This document shows positions 46,748 through 57,808 of a DNA stretch of 64,000 bases, one piece after another. The position numbers and the translations under genes are program-made. This DNA comes from Laetiporus sulphureus 93-53 (Eukaryota; Basidiomycota; Agaricomycetes; Polyporales; Laetiporaceae). The stretch is from contig NW_024468532.1 in the NCBI RefSeq assembly GCF_001632365.1, positions 69,623 to 133,622 on the forward strand, written 5' to 3'. Each line of letters opens with the position of its first letter. Within the stretch, counting starts at the first letter, position 1. The notes beneath the pieces are model-generated. The model was given only the letters and a program-made list of their open reading frames with translations. It ran no database searches and was not told where the DNA came from.

Positions 46748-47662
46748 ATGTCAGCGCCTCCGCCCGCGTATGTGCCCTCGCAGACGTTCCAAGATGCCGC
46801 GAGTTACCTTTCGAGCGCGACCATGCTGTCCAAGGTGCCGAACACTGTTAAGCTAGAGGTCCTCTCGTCCTCTCCCCCGCTCGCACCGTGTTCTGATGAT
46901 TCTGCACGCTGTGTCTGTTTTAATGGGGGCCACAACAGCTGTATGGCCTGTTCAAGTATCTTACAGTGTCGCACAGCCCGGACGCGTTAAGACCGTCGAT
47001 TTTCGACATGACCGGAAGAGCTAAGTGGGACGCGTGGAGCGCTGCAGGGAAGACTTATAGCGATCGCGCTCCCGAGGCCGAGGCTCGGTACCTAGCTATT
47101 GCGAGAGAACTGGGATGGAAGGAGGACATGGTTCCTCCGGAGAAGGCTGCGTTGATTGACGACTTAGACATAGTTGGTGAACCTAGCAGAGATAGAGGCG
47201 GCGGCGGCGGAGGTATGGGCAATTCTGTGAGCGTAATGGACATCTCGGGCCACGAGCAAAGCAAGACTACTCTTAGTCGTCTGGCCATCTCCGGCAACGT
47301 GCGAGATATTGCATCATTTCTCGATGAAAATCCCGACATCGACGTCAATGCAGCGGACGAGAACGTGAGTGAAACGCCGCTCGTTCTATTTCTCAAATTG
47401 ACCGTGCTCTTTCCATCCATCAGGGGTACACATCGTTGCATCTGGCGTGCGACAGAGGGCATGTCGAGATTGTCAGGTTGTTACTGAGTCGGGGCGCCGA
47501 CCCCAGTATCAAGGTAGGCGTCCATCAAGGCCGGTCCTCAGTCTTGCATTGACAACGGCATGACAGGACGCGGACGACCTGCCTGCAGTAGAATTGGCCG
47601 AAATCTCTGGTCATCAGGACATTGTGGACATCCTGAACTCAAGGGGTGATAAGCCAGGTTAG
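46748..47662 (+). CDS. Acyl-CoA-binding domain protein with C-terminal ankyrin repeats (ACBD6-like)
   Basis: A four-exon gene, about 240 residues. The N-terminal acyl-CoA-binding domain shows FQDAASYLSSATMLSKVPN, LYGLFKYLTV (with the ligand-contacting Tyr and Lys), and GRAKWDAWSAAGKTYSDRA. A Gly-rich hinge ([14 protein letters not shown]) leads to ankyrin repeats: RLAISGNVRDIASFLDENP, then DENGYTSLHLACDRGH and VRLLLSRGADPSIKDAD. The order is that of ACBD6, a cytosolic or nuclear acyl-CoA carrier. It starts only 129 bp after LSC1 on the same strand, so its promoter is compact. Confidence 0.9.
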
Positions 47663-48705
47663 CATGTGGCCTGTTACTACATCGAGAGAAGTATGTAGAT
47701 GCCAGATGTATGGTCGACACGCATTTGCATTTACACGCACAGAGACGTCCCATCGCCAAACTGCTTCATCTTCTTCTATGAAGCCTTTCGCAGGCAACCT
47801 TCCAAAAGCCCGTCCTGCGCCCCCTCCAGGTGCTGCCGGCGGACTGCTCTATGTGATGTGCATCAAGGTTGACGCACTCAGTCGACGTCGTCGATTTTGA
47901 TACCAGGGTTTTCTGAAGATGACGGTGTTGACAATGTCTCCTTATCCGAGGAGGGAGACTCCTTTATGACACCGCCCTAGCATATCGTTAAGCACTCCGG
48001 CAATTCGAGAGCAGCCAGCAACGATTACGCACCAGCACCAAGAGCCTTTCCACAGTCTTACTCGGCTGTGCCCCAACCGATAGCCAGTAGCGTATCCTTT
48101 CAGGGCTCCACTGCATCGTCTTGTGCTGCTGACCGGGGTTCGGCCGCGGCTGAGGATTATATATGCCTAGCAGCTCGATCGGCTTCGAATCTCGTGCGGT
48201 GCGATTCTCGATGGCGACGAGGTGGAAGATTTTGCGATGTGGTGGGCCATGAAGGGAGAACCGAATGCGAACGACCATGGGGGCAGGCGAGTGTCAAGTC
48301 GGTGGTTGCGAACACTGGAGATTTCGTGTGGCGCGGACGCACCGTGTTGTCACACACTCGTCACACGTGTGCGCGATTCGGATCAATACCGCGCCACGAA
48401 GCAAAGTATGTATGAGGCGTGGATGGGTATGAGTATGCCAGAAGTTTTCATGAGCGATTGGATTGCAAGAAAAATCATACATGAGACAGAGAAAAAGAGA
48501 TCACGAAGTGTTAGGCTAGAGAAAGTAACACAGAGCTTGGCCTCCAGCCTGATTCACAGGTCGTGTCCGGCAGCACAAGCTCAACAGTAGCACAGCACAC
48601 AAGCCAAGCCAATATCTTCCTGGAGAATTGGCCAACAACACCAACAACAGTGGTTAATTGCAGATACGATGCGGCATTCCCTGCTCACATGCCTTCAGCA
48701 TCTCG
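47663..48705. other. Gap with coding-like fragments, possible relic
   Basis: 1.04 kb between the ACBD6-like gene and converging LSM5. Plus-strand fragments look protein-like: MKPFAGNLPKARPAPPPGAA at about 47778, SEDDGVDNVSLSEEGDSFM ending at a stop near 47980, and a Ser/Pro/Ala-rich stretch at about 48020-48170 (YAPAPRAFPQSYSAVPQP). No start, domain or consistent splice chain was found. It may be a decayed or very divergent gene. Confidence 0.3.
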
Positions 48706-49183
48706 CTATACGTCCTCTGGTCCATTGCTACCCGGTATAAGCTAGACATAACGGGTTTAATGACCAGAGTATTAGAGTAGGACGAGAAATTGGGCGAACC
48801 ATACAGATATTGTTCCCATTGAGCAGTGTCTGGGCAAGTTTTGTCTTCTTCTTGCCTTGCGGCGTTGTTTCGCTGCGAATGAAGATATCAGTGAAGCTGA
48901 ACGCTATGTCAAGCATATCGATACATACTACTCTATCACATCTTCAAGGACCATATCTATGATGTGCTGAATAATGCGTCTGGAGTCGAGCGTGCGTGTC
49001 ACTCACTAACGAAGTCATCAAAACCCAGCAGAGTCCCGGTGAACTCGCGATCGCTCTTCATGATCACCCAAATTCGTGAACCGATACATCTATCAATGAG
49101 CTCTGAACTTAGAATTTTAGATTAGTGGGTACGTCGCAGGAGTGAAAACGGCTGTTACCTAGAGGGAGGATTTGTGAAGCCAT
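48706..49183 (-). CDS. LSM5: U6 snRNA-associated Sm-like protein LSm5
   Basis: Five tiny minus-strand exons encode 85 residues. Exon 1 is 25 nt (MASQILPL plus one base); then come [20 protein letters not shown] and [12 protein letters not shown] (Sm motif 1), a 29-nt exon (NMVLEDVIE), an exon with [19 protein letters not shown] (Sm motif 2 with the RNA-binding NGNN), and a last exon [11 protein letters not shown]. All junctions keep phase and GT-AG ends. LSm5 belongs to the LSm2-8 ring (nuclear U6 snRNA) and the LSm1-7 ring (cytoplasmic mRNA decay). Its exons are too short to stand out as open frames. If the last intron were retained the protein would end in an aberrant tail instead of the standard MLIPG. 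Confidence 0.92.
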
Positions 49184-49544
49184 GGTTCGAAGGCAAGAAA
49201 AGAACGCGTCTGTGGCACTGTGGCACGCGTTCAGGTCGGACGAGTCTATGACCTCGGAAATGGTCGCGCCGCGCCGTGCTTTGGCAGCTACAACGTACGT
49301 CACAAAAGATGGCTCTGAGCTTGCCGTATGTTATTCTCGATAGTCAACACGTACGACAAGGTAGAGACGATACAAAGCATGCTTCACTGAACATGATAAT
49401 ACACGCAACATGCGGTATGTTAAATGATGCGACGACAGGAAATGACAATTGGAACGGAGAGAGAGAACAGCGATGCACCGGAAACTAACGATCCTGACAG
49501 ACGAGCTTTGGTAATGTCTACGGCAAGAAAACCCTCATACTAGT
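49184..49544. promoter_or_regulatory. LSM5 promoter and importin alpha 3' end
   Basis: 361 bp. Both flanking genes run on the minus strand, so this is the 3' end of importin alpha and the LSM5 promoter. No clear motif seen. Confidence 0.4.
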
Positions 49545-51420
49545 TTACTGCTGCCCGAAAGTAAATCCACCGGGAGGTGGCGCAGCACCTTCTTGGTTGA
49601 ACTGTAGATATATGTTCAATCGACGAACAACAAAATATGATGAAAAACAACGTACCGCGAACGCGCCCGAAGCGTCAACATTAGCCGTACTGATTCCAGC
49701 ATCAACTTCCTCATCGTCAGGGAAGTACTTGTCCATGATGTTGAAAGCCTTCTTGTAAATCTCGAGGTTGTCATGTTGCTGGAGATTGTGGATTGTGACC
49801 ATTCCACCGGCTTCCTCCACGTATAGTGCATATTGGTTAACTGCACCAGGGCCAGCAGCTTGCTTGTCCATCTCGCCAACCTTGAGAATGTTGTCGAGGC
49901 CATCGAGCGCAACCTGAATGATCTTGTTGTCCATCATCGTCAAAAGGTCACAAAGCGGCTTGATGCAACCCTGAGATACGAGATAACGAATCTGCGAAGG
50001 TTCCTGGAGACCACCGGAAGTCGCGTTCGAAATCGCCCAGCACGCCTCCTTTTTCGTCTTGAAGTCGGCATTCTGAAGGATGTTGATAAGGGGAGGGATG
50101 ATATTCGCATCGATGACTGATTGGATTTGCGGCGGTGAGCCAGCGGTGATGTTAGAAATCGTCCAGCATGCCTCCTTGCGGATACCCTCCTTAGGAGAGG
50201 AAAGCAGCGACAGAAGAGCAGGGAGTGCGCCAGACGTGATCACCACTTGCGTCTGAAGGTCATCGCCTGTGACAATGTTGCCGACAGATCGAAGAGCAGG
50301 AGTCTGAACCGAAGTCGAGGGGTGCATGAGGAGGTCTACAAGTCGCCTGCAGACGCCTGACTCAATCACGGCCTGAATCTTGTCGTTGGAGCCATCCGAA
50401 AGGTACGAGATTGCCCAGCAAGCATCAATGAGAATCTCATCGTCCAAGGAGTAAATGAGTTTCGTGAGGACAGTGAGAGCCGGCGAAATCTAAGGAATAA
50501 AAACTCAACACAAAGCAACAAAGAAACATGAGCTCAAAACGCACCAGGTCCCAGTCTGGTTGAGGAGACTTCCCTCTGCAAAAGTTGCTGAGAGTCCAGG
50601 TCGCGTTTCTGAGCATGCTGAGCTTGTGGTTCTCGCTCAGAAGCTGCAAGAGAGGCCTCAGAGCACCCTGCTGCAGAACGTAGTCTCGGCAAGCCGGACT
50701 GTCGCCTGCAATGTTCCCAAGTGCCCACACGGCCTGCTCCCTGACATCGGTCACATTCGAAGAGAGCAACCTGATGAACTCCGGCACAGCATTGGCGCCA
50801 ATGACAACTTGAGTGTGCTCTGCGGTTCCCGACGCAATATTAGTGAGAGCCCAAGCTGCCTCGAACTGCGTGCTGACGTGAGTGTCACTCTTTTTCGCAC
50901 TCTACTGTGGTGAACTTACCTGGAGCATTGCATTATCCCCACGAAGGAATTCAACGAAGCGCGGTACCACGCCGCACTCGATGACTCGTTCAATGGGCGG
51001 GTTCTTCTCCTTTGAGAGCAATTTGCGGAACTTCGTGGTGGCTTCCAACTGACGCTCAAGGCTGTCGGAGAATACACCAGCAATCATCTCATCGGCGAGC
51101 TAACCGTCGTTCGTCAACATTGATCCAAAATGCGCGCCTGAATGATAGGACTTACAGGACTCTCCCAGTTGGGCGCACCACCCTCCTCATCGGAATCAAC
51201 ACCGGTGTCGGGAAGGAAATTACGTCTCTTAGTAATGTTCTCCTCTCGCTTCTGCCTTCTGATCTCGACTTGCTGCTCTTCGCGCCGACGCCTCAGCTCA
51301 TCCTGCTTCAAACCACCCTTGCTTTTGTACTCTGTATAAGACAGGCCGTTAATATCGCGCACGCATCTTTTCTGGCTCTATACACTTACCGCTTTTGCGC
51401 TGTGCGACACGGGATTCCAT
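49545..51420 (-). CDS. SRP1: Importin alpha (karyopherin alpha)
   Basis: A minus-strand multi-exon gene of about 530 residues. The N-terminal importin-beta-binding domain starts MESRVAQRK, joins [20 protein letters not shown] and contains the basic run [16 protein letters not shown]. Ten Armadillo repeats follow with the NLS-binding Trp/Asn pairs: [68 protein letters not shown] and [14 protein letters not shown]. The C-terminus has the acidic [11 protein letters not shown] and ends [11 protein letters not shown]. It carries classical-NLS cargo into the nucleus with importin beta. In yeast it also brings Sts1 and proteasomes to the nucleus, and both RPN2 and STS1 homologues are in this window. 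It lies 418 bp downstream of RPN2 on the same strand. Confidence 0.96.
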
Positions 51421-51838
51421 GATGGTTAGAGATGAAGATGAAGGCAAGGTTGCGCGGATGTTGGAGAGGACGCGCTGAAAAGGAGATGGCGGTTTAGCAA
51501 GGGATCAGCGCGTGGGCTCGTCACGGTCACATGCTCTTTGTCACGATGTGACCGTTGTGCCCGCTGCCCTCGCTGTAATTGCATTGTGGCCACGTGGAAG
51601 ATGCAAAATCAGCTTCGGCAATTATTGTTTCTACTGCGTAGAATTTACAAAAAAGTGCGAGCAGAAAGGGGTTTTTTACACGTCACACGCTGGACGAGCT
51701 CTGGTACTCGCAGTCAGCTCACAAACGTTCACTCAGTGGCAGGATCTACTTTGAATCACGCGAGGCGCCGGAAGGCCAAAAAAAAGAACAAATGCACTGA
51801 TTGCGGAAGTAAATACGTCGAATAGCAGCACAGGTCCA
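51421..51838. promoter_or_regulatory. Importin alpha promoter / RPN2 3' end
   Basis: 418 bp between two minus-strand genes. A cysteine-rich plus frame (51538-51825) is here but is judged a chance frame. No TATA box was identified. Confidence 0.4.
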
Positions 51839-54800
51839 TTATACGTCGTTGTCGAAGGGGTACTAATATTAGAAGTGTCAGTACATATATCAGATCATCA
51901 AAACAAGACGCACCTCGAACGATTCCGGTGGTTCCGCCTCGGGAGCAGTCTCATCCAGCGAGATGTGACGACCCTCTGAAACGTGCGCGGGACGGTCATC
52001 GGGAACAGCCACCGCCTGATTTGCAGCGATGATTGTCTGTGTCTCGAACTCGATGTAGTCTGGCTCCTCGTCCGGACGTTGGTCGATCAGGATCAGAATG
52101 CCGCCGCCACCAGCGTATCGTTCAGACGTCAGGCCTGGTACCAACGATGACTTCGGTGAAGACGGCCTGTTAGCCTTCAAGCTCGGTGGTGGTTTGGTCG
52201 ACACTGCCCTGACTGGCTGGTACCGATTATCGAGAGGGAAGCTGATGTACGGTATCTGTGCCGGCACTACGCGAGAGAAGTTCGACAACTTTTCTAAAGC
52301 TGGCTCCTTCCGTTTCGGTGTAGATGAAGATGCTTCGTCTGTCTTCATCTCCACATCGCCATCCTTCTTCGCCTCCGCCTTCTCGTCCTAGGCCACGTTG
52401 ATCAGATTGCGCAGGAACACATATATTGACTTACTGTCTCCATGGCATCGAACCCCTCAGCAGCGGCCTTCTTTTTCTCCCTGGCCTTCGCCCGTGCAGT
52501 CGTCGAGAGAACGGCTGTAGCAACTTTAGCCACGGCCTCCTTCTTCGGGAGCTTCGTTGGTGCCGGGTACGCAAACAGACTTGGTCTGGCGTTCGAGATA
52601 AACTCAAAGTTCGGCGCCTAGGGCCCCCATGTAAGAACACTGAAGTCATTCAATTAAGTCGGAAGCATACCTGCAGGGTACTATCCAGACCGATGATAGC
52701 CGTAGGGTCGAATGCTAGGCATGCACAGTGTGCCAACGGGTACCAGTACCAGAACTGGCAGAACAAGACCATGCCAACGATAGCGTTGGTATTACGGCTG
52801 CCAGCCCGACTTTGCAAGCTAATCGTCACGTTGCGACCGCCAGCATCAATAAATCCTTGCCCTAATGCTGCACCGAAGCGCGCCATAGGGTCTTCGTGCT
52901 TGTCCGCGACAATCTTCGCATACAATGCGCGAGTAGAAGCGAGAGATGGCGCTGACACCTCCGACTGCTCGACAAGGATCATCCCAAGAGCGACGAAGGC
53001 ACCCTGTCGAACGAAGTCGACACTGTCTTTGGTCATCGGCTCTAGAATATCCACTGCATCCTATAACAAGCAAAAGCAAATATCAGCGTGAATACTCTCG
53101 GTTAGAGTTGAATAAACAGACCTGTAAGCCAGTGCCCGCGCAAGCAATGCCAAGCGCGAGTGTCGCACCGCATCGGACGTGCGGATTATAGCTCTCACTC
53201 AGCAGCTGGACGATGCGCGGAACTTGTGCAGGATTTTTGAACAGCAGGAACGCGAGTGATGTGACCGCCGCCCTCCGGACATCATCTGATGTGTCCGAGA
53301 CAGCGATATGCAGCAGCTGACGGATGGCGCCATTGTTGGATGTGCCAGCATATGCGAGCGCGAGAGTGTAGACACCACCATACCGCAGAATCGGCTCCTA
53401 TGAAACTATTCAGTATATGAAATCATCAAACAACAGTGCTGCAGCTGACCTTCTCCGCTAGGAGTGTCTTGATCATCTCATCTGCCTGCTCTTGCCTACC
53501 ATAATAGATGAAAGCTAGACCAACCGCAATACCCCGGATGATCTTCTCATGCTGCGTCTCCCTCGCATACTGCAACATCTCATCAGCTGCCGTCACGTCC
53601 GCTGTGCTGAGCATGATCAAGCCCATCGCATAGCCAGACGCCTCGCCCGCGATGGCCGAGTCCGTGAACAACGTCTGCTTCAGCTCATCGTACGTTTCCG
53701 CGTTCTTCCCGCCCATACCGGCCACACCCAGTCCGAGCGCCGCGCCATGCTGCACTACCTCGCTTTGAGCTTCCTTGAGGGTATTGCGCAGATATTCCTC
53801 TACATGTCGACCGCTCCCGCAACCGGCATTCACTAAACCAAGAGCATACAGCGAACCTCCCTCCGAATAAGCCGCGCCCGGAATACCGCTGTCTCCACCA
53901 CCAGCTTGAGGTAAGTATGGCCCCAGAATATTCATGCTCTCCTCAAAGTGACCTTTGTGGATGACACCAAGAGCTGCCGTAGCAGAGAACTTAGCCCAAT
54001 TGCTCGCGAGACCGAGCCACTCAAGGTTTTCTCGTAAGAACACATCAGATGTCGTTCCAGAATGCATGAAGGCGTTTTGTAGACTGAGCGCAACATGATA
54101 TATTGATGAGCGAGGTTCCAAAGAATCCTGTAGTGCCCGCAGTCAGCCTATAGTGACCACATGAGATGGACCGCGAACAGCCAACCTTAGTATTCTTTAG
54201 AATCAACATGTCGACCTTGTTGTTGCGCTTCAAGAATTCCAGATACAGCTTGATGGACTCCTGCCCAAGCAAAATTCTTCGTAGCTTGTCGTAAATCGCC
54301 TTGATATCCTGCAGTAGCGTGAGAGGACCGTCGATAGCAACGACGGAACAGACTCACGCCTTGACCTTCAGGGAGATCCTTTCGTACGCTCTCCAAATAA
54401 TCCTGCGCACCACCCTCTACCAGGTCAAATGCGACTTGATACGCCAGCAGGTGCTCTTTCGGTACCAGTGACGTTAGGAAAGGGACCGTCAGCTCTGCCG
54501 AACTAAGTGAGACCAGCAGGCGCGTGACAGACGACACATGGGGAGACTTGTTCTCGCTTGTAGGAGCAGGAAATAGAGGAAGAAGGAATTGCAGCACCTC
54601 GTCGCGGTAAACAAGCGGGAACGCGGTGTCGAGGACGGCATCCATGGTGTATGAAAGTAGGCTGACATCTTCTGTGGACTCATATATTTGCGTGATGACA
54701 TCAAGGCGGTGCGACTCGAGCGCGATGCCTATTGCCTGGAGCAGATGTTAGCGGCGAGGAAAGCGAACCCTCGCGGGATACGCACTTGCTTGTATTCCCC

Positions 54801-55367
54801 ATCTGCGATGCAGCGTCTGAAGATACCCTCGATGATATTCTGTAACTTGGGATCAATCTTCCTCCCTCCTGCCTGCTCGTCCGTCCGGGCTTTAATATAC
54901 CGATCAATCGCTTTCGCTGCGAAGTGAACGCGATGGTTAGGCGAACATGCTACCGCGCACTGTACAGCATGCACTCACAAATAACTGTTTCGACATATTC
55001 TTCAGAACCTGGGGCGCGACTTTCCGCCTCAAACGCGCTTCCCGCACCAAGAGCGAAGGACAATGTCTCATCGTATTCCCCGAGGTAGTAATATACCTTG
55101 CTCGCCAAAAGCGCCGCCGCGTCATGTGCCTCCTTCGGAAGTTCCTCGCTCTCATATAGTGATTCTCTGCACATAACAAGTCATGAACGTCACAACGCGA
55201 AAACCACCAGTGCTCACTCACATGAGAGCAATGTGTTCAGATATCTCCGCCCAAAATTGGGGTACCAGCGCAGTAAGCCTCTTGAGCGCATGCTGCTTGA
55301 GCAGAGGCTCTGGTTCTGAGAGCAGTGCGAGCAGGCCTGCGGCGGAGGACTGGGAGCGAGGGACCAT
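51839..55367 (-). CDS. RPN2: 26S proteasome regulatory subunit Rpn2 (PSMD1)
   Basis: A minus-strand gene with about ten exons and roughly 1,000 codons. N-terminal helical repeats begin [20 protein letters not shown] and [20 protein letters not shown]. The middle contains the proteasome/cyclosome repeats: [91 protein letters not shown] and [18 protein letters not shown] charged region rich in Lys/Glu/Asp ([20 protein letters not shown]) precedes the C-terminal beta domain ([40 protein letters not shown]). The last exon encodes YPFDNDV. Rpn2 is a base scaffold that binds the ubiquitin receptor Rpn13 through its C-terminal tail. Confidence 0.95.
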
Positions 55368-55439
55368 ATTTGCGGTGCAGTCGTACAGTACTGTGCAGCC
55401 TTGAGCGCGCGGAGACGCGTCAGTGCACTTGCATATGAT

Positions 55440-55460
55440 CACGTGACATATATGACGTAA
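55440..55460. promoter_or_regulatory. CACGTG + TGACGTAA in RPN2/COX13 divergent promoter
   Basis: The 187-bp region between the divergent RPN2 and COX13 starts contains TCACGTGA-type E-box sequence (CACGTG at 55440-55445), a TATATG run, and the CRE-like octamer TGACGTAA at 55453-55460, all within 21 bp. Such motifs are bound by bHLH and bZIP factors in fungi. No binding evidence is available. Confidence 0.45.
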
Positions 55461-55554
55461 GCAGTTCCCAGAGTCCTCGACCAGCGCTCACCTTCCGTGT
55501 TTCTCCCTCCTGCAAAGTCAGTCCACCACCTTTCCCCGATTGAAAGCCCTTATA

Positions 55555-56211
55555 ATGTCAATGCTCGCTCGTCGTGCTGCGCTGCGCGCCATTCCCCGTG
55601 CTCGTGGGTATGCCAATACCACAGCCGAGTTGGCGAAGACGCAGTGGGCGGAAAAGCAGGTTGCTTTGAAGACACACGCTGCCGGTATGAGGTCACGGCG
55701 TTGCGCACGTTTAACTCCCTCCTGACGCAGTTCTTCGCAGAAACCGCCAATCTCTGGCGTAGGATTAGGTGCGCGGTATAGTAGTGGGCTCTCATGATCT
55801 GCTGATGACACGTGAACGACTCTAAGTCTCTTCGTTTGTATCCCTGCTAGTGAGTGCGTTCGTCGCATATGTTTACGATGATCTGATCATTGTGGCGCTG
55901 CTTAGTCGGTGTCTGCGGTCTTTGGGTCCGCAACGTGGAGGCAGAGCACAGTGCGCACCAGAAGCATCTCCAGGCGGAGCACGGCGGCCATCTTCCCGAA
56001 CCTCCCGCGTACGAATACTTAAACAGGCGCGGTACGTGCCTCCTCTCCCTCCAAGGATGTTTCGTTTACAGTGCAATCTCCAGCGAGCGGTGGCTTCCCT
56101 TGGGGCCAGAACACCCTTTTCTTCAACCCTCGCGTATGTGAAGTACTCTTTCATCATGACTGTTTACTCATACTGGACTCGCAGGTCAACAAGGATATGT
56201 CTCAGCAGTAG
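55555..56211 (+). CDS. COX13: Cytochrome c oxidase subunit VIa
   Basis: Five short exons give a protein of about 125 residues. The presequence MSMLARRAALRAIPRARGYA is Arg/Ala-rich. The mature part has KTQWAEKQVALKTHAAETAN, LWRRISLFVSLPA (membrane segment), GLWVRNVEAEHSAHQKHLQ, the conserved LPEPPAYEYLNRRG, FPWGQNTLFFNPSVNKD and ends DMSQQ. COX13/VIa is a nuclear-encoded inner-membrane subunit that stabilises the oxidase dimer and modulates its activity. The divergent RPN2 start is only 187 bp away. Confidence 0.92.
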
Positions 56212-56565
56212 TAGATTTTCGAGTGAATGCAATTCCACTGTGACGGAGGAACCGGGCGAGATGATTCGAGGAATATTCTGAAATAGTCGAGACCAATCGA
56301 GGCCGACGCATGAAGCCACCATGGTCCGAATCCAGGCTGATGTGAGCGTAGATTTGCAAATTGATTATCGGTAAAATCGTCAATACTCATGGGCAAGATG
56401 GGTTGTCGACGGTGAAGTGTTATCGAGCTTGTGCCCACAGCTCATGTCCAATCTGTAAGTGCGAAGACAATATGCATTACGGAAGGAAGGCCGAAGTGTA
56501 AATGAGGCATAATAAATGAGTCCGCAAAGCATCGAAACAGAACTCCACCATGTTGACGCAGCATC
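56212..56565. other. Intergenic between converging genes
   Basis: 354 bp, the 3' ends of COX13 and the GPI-anchored protein gene. No gene seen. Confidence 0.5.
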
Positions 56566-57511
56566 TCACAAGGTAACGAAGGCACCGAAAACCACACCGC
56601 CCAACGTGACAGCCATACTAGCTAGCAGAGACGTCGAAACATCCAATGAATGCAACCCCATGGCGGCACTTGATGAGCTGTTGCGCGTTGTGATTTAGCG
56701 TACACGATACTGAGGCACGGACTGTAATACTAACCTTGTTGAAGAGGCAACAGAAGTCGCGGAAGCCGTGGCCGATGACGAAGCACCGCTCACAGCAGTA
56801 CCAATGTTGCCAGTAGCTTCTGTATACACCGAGCCACCGAATGATGTGACGACTCCTCCGCCACTGGTAGCCAGAGTAATCGCCTCACCCCCCGCAGAAG
56901 TGACCACAGTATAAGCATGGCCGGCTTCGGCTGAACAAAATAGTCAAGATTATGCTCCGACAGAAGTGAGACTCGGTCACGTACAGGTGACATAAGTTGC
57001 AACTTCACCGCCGACGGATGTTGCAGCGCTGGCGACACTACCGGCGCCAGATGTAAAAATCGTGACGACACTACCGCCAAAAGATGTTACGTCCGTNNNN
57101 NNNNNNNNNNNNNNNNNNNNNNNNNNNNNNNNNNNNNNNNNNNNNNNNNNNNNNNNNNNNNNNNNNNNNNNNNNNNNNNNNNNNNNNNNNNNNNNNAATC
57201 GTGACGACACTACCGCCAAAAGATGTTACGTCCGTCAAGACAGAGGCGGCTGAAAACGTGTTAACCCATGATTCTGCAATCATTTGTAATGCACATACCT
57301 CCAGAGGTCGCAATTGAGAAAACGGAGCCAGCATCGGAAGTAATGGTATCAACCACACTATCGACTGGCGACAGGAATACGCATCAGCGGTGATTGAAAA
57401 GAAATGTATATGACCGAACTCACTCTGACGCTTCTCCTCTGCAGGATTGGCCTGGACAGCGGAGATCGCAAACAGCAGGCCGCAGAGGAAAGCAACGCTC
57501 TTGGGGAACAT
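56566..57511 (-). CDS. Secreted GPI-anchored Ser/Thr/Gly repeat wall protein, interrupted by assembly gap
   Basis: Starts with a clear signal peptide (MFPKSVAFLCGLLFAISAVQA) and a KR site (EEKRQ). The body is built of short beta-type modules around T-S-x-G-G-x-x-x-T: DVTSFGGSVVTI, ATSVGGEVATYVT, VTSAGGEAITLATSGGG and VTSFGGSVYTEATG. A Ser/Ala/Thr-rich stalk follows, then a last exon SSAAMGLHSLDVSTSLLASM with a hydrophobic tail (AVTLGGVVFGAFVTL), as in GPI-anchor signals. Exons join by GT-AG introns. The module number is unknown because a run of 100 N (57097-57196) falls inside the repeat and the same 39 bp flank it on both sides. The likely role is structural, at the wall or plasma membrane. 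I know no named orthologue. A TATATA box lies 60 bp upstream. Confidence 0.78.
57058..57235. repeat. Assembly gap flanked by identical 39-bp repeat ends
   Basis: Bases 57097-57196 are exactly 100 N, the usual placeholder for a gap of unknown size. The 39 bp before it (57058-57096) and the 39 bp after it (57197-57235) are identical and encode part of TDVTSFGGSVVTI on the minus strand. The assembler most likely stopped in a tandem repeat within the coding region. Confidence 0.9.
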
Positions 57512-57570
57512 GGTGGATGGATACTTGGCGAACTGTAAAGCAAGCGTCGAGAGCTCTGGAGCGATGGGAG

Positions 57571-57577
57571 TATATAT
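57571..57577 (-). promoter_or_regulatory. TATA box of the GPI-protein gene; shared divergent region
   Basis: TATATAT 60 bp upstream of the GPI-protein start on the minus strand. The 297-bp divergent region to RPE1 (57512-57808) also holds a CACGTG E-box at 57713-57718, about 90 bp before the RPE1 start. Confidence 0.5.
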
Positions 57578-57808
57578 GTGGGGCCGCGAAAAACATGGTT
57601 TGCCGGAAACACAGTCTCGGCTGTGCGATGCGCCGTTAGCGGGGAGCATCGTCATTTGCACTGCATGGCGCGGCTTCATCGGAGTTTGGGCGCCTCCTTC
57701 TCTTCCGCTGCGCACGTGATGCGAATCCGCGGATAACGTTCTTCGCGCATGCGCAGTGCTTGGCCTTGACCTCAAACTCCTCGTCGCAAGCGCTATATTG
57801 AAAACATC

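Noticed and set aside
51538..51825. Cysteine-rich plus frame (CDRCARCPRCNC, CTDCGSKY) resembling a zinc protein
   Set aside because: It lies in the importin alpha promoter, cysteines are not spaced as in a known finger, and no splice partner or homology was recognised.
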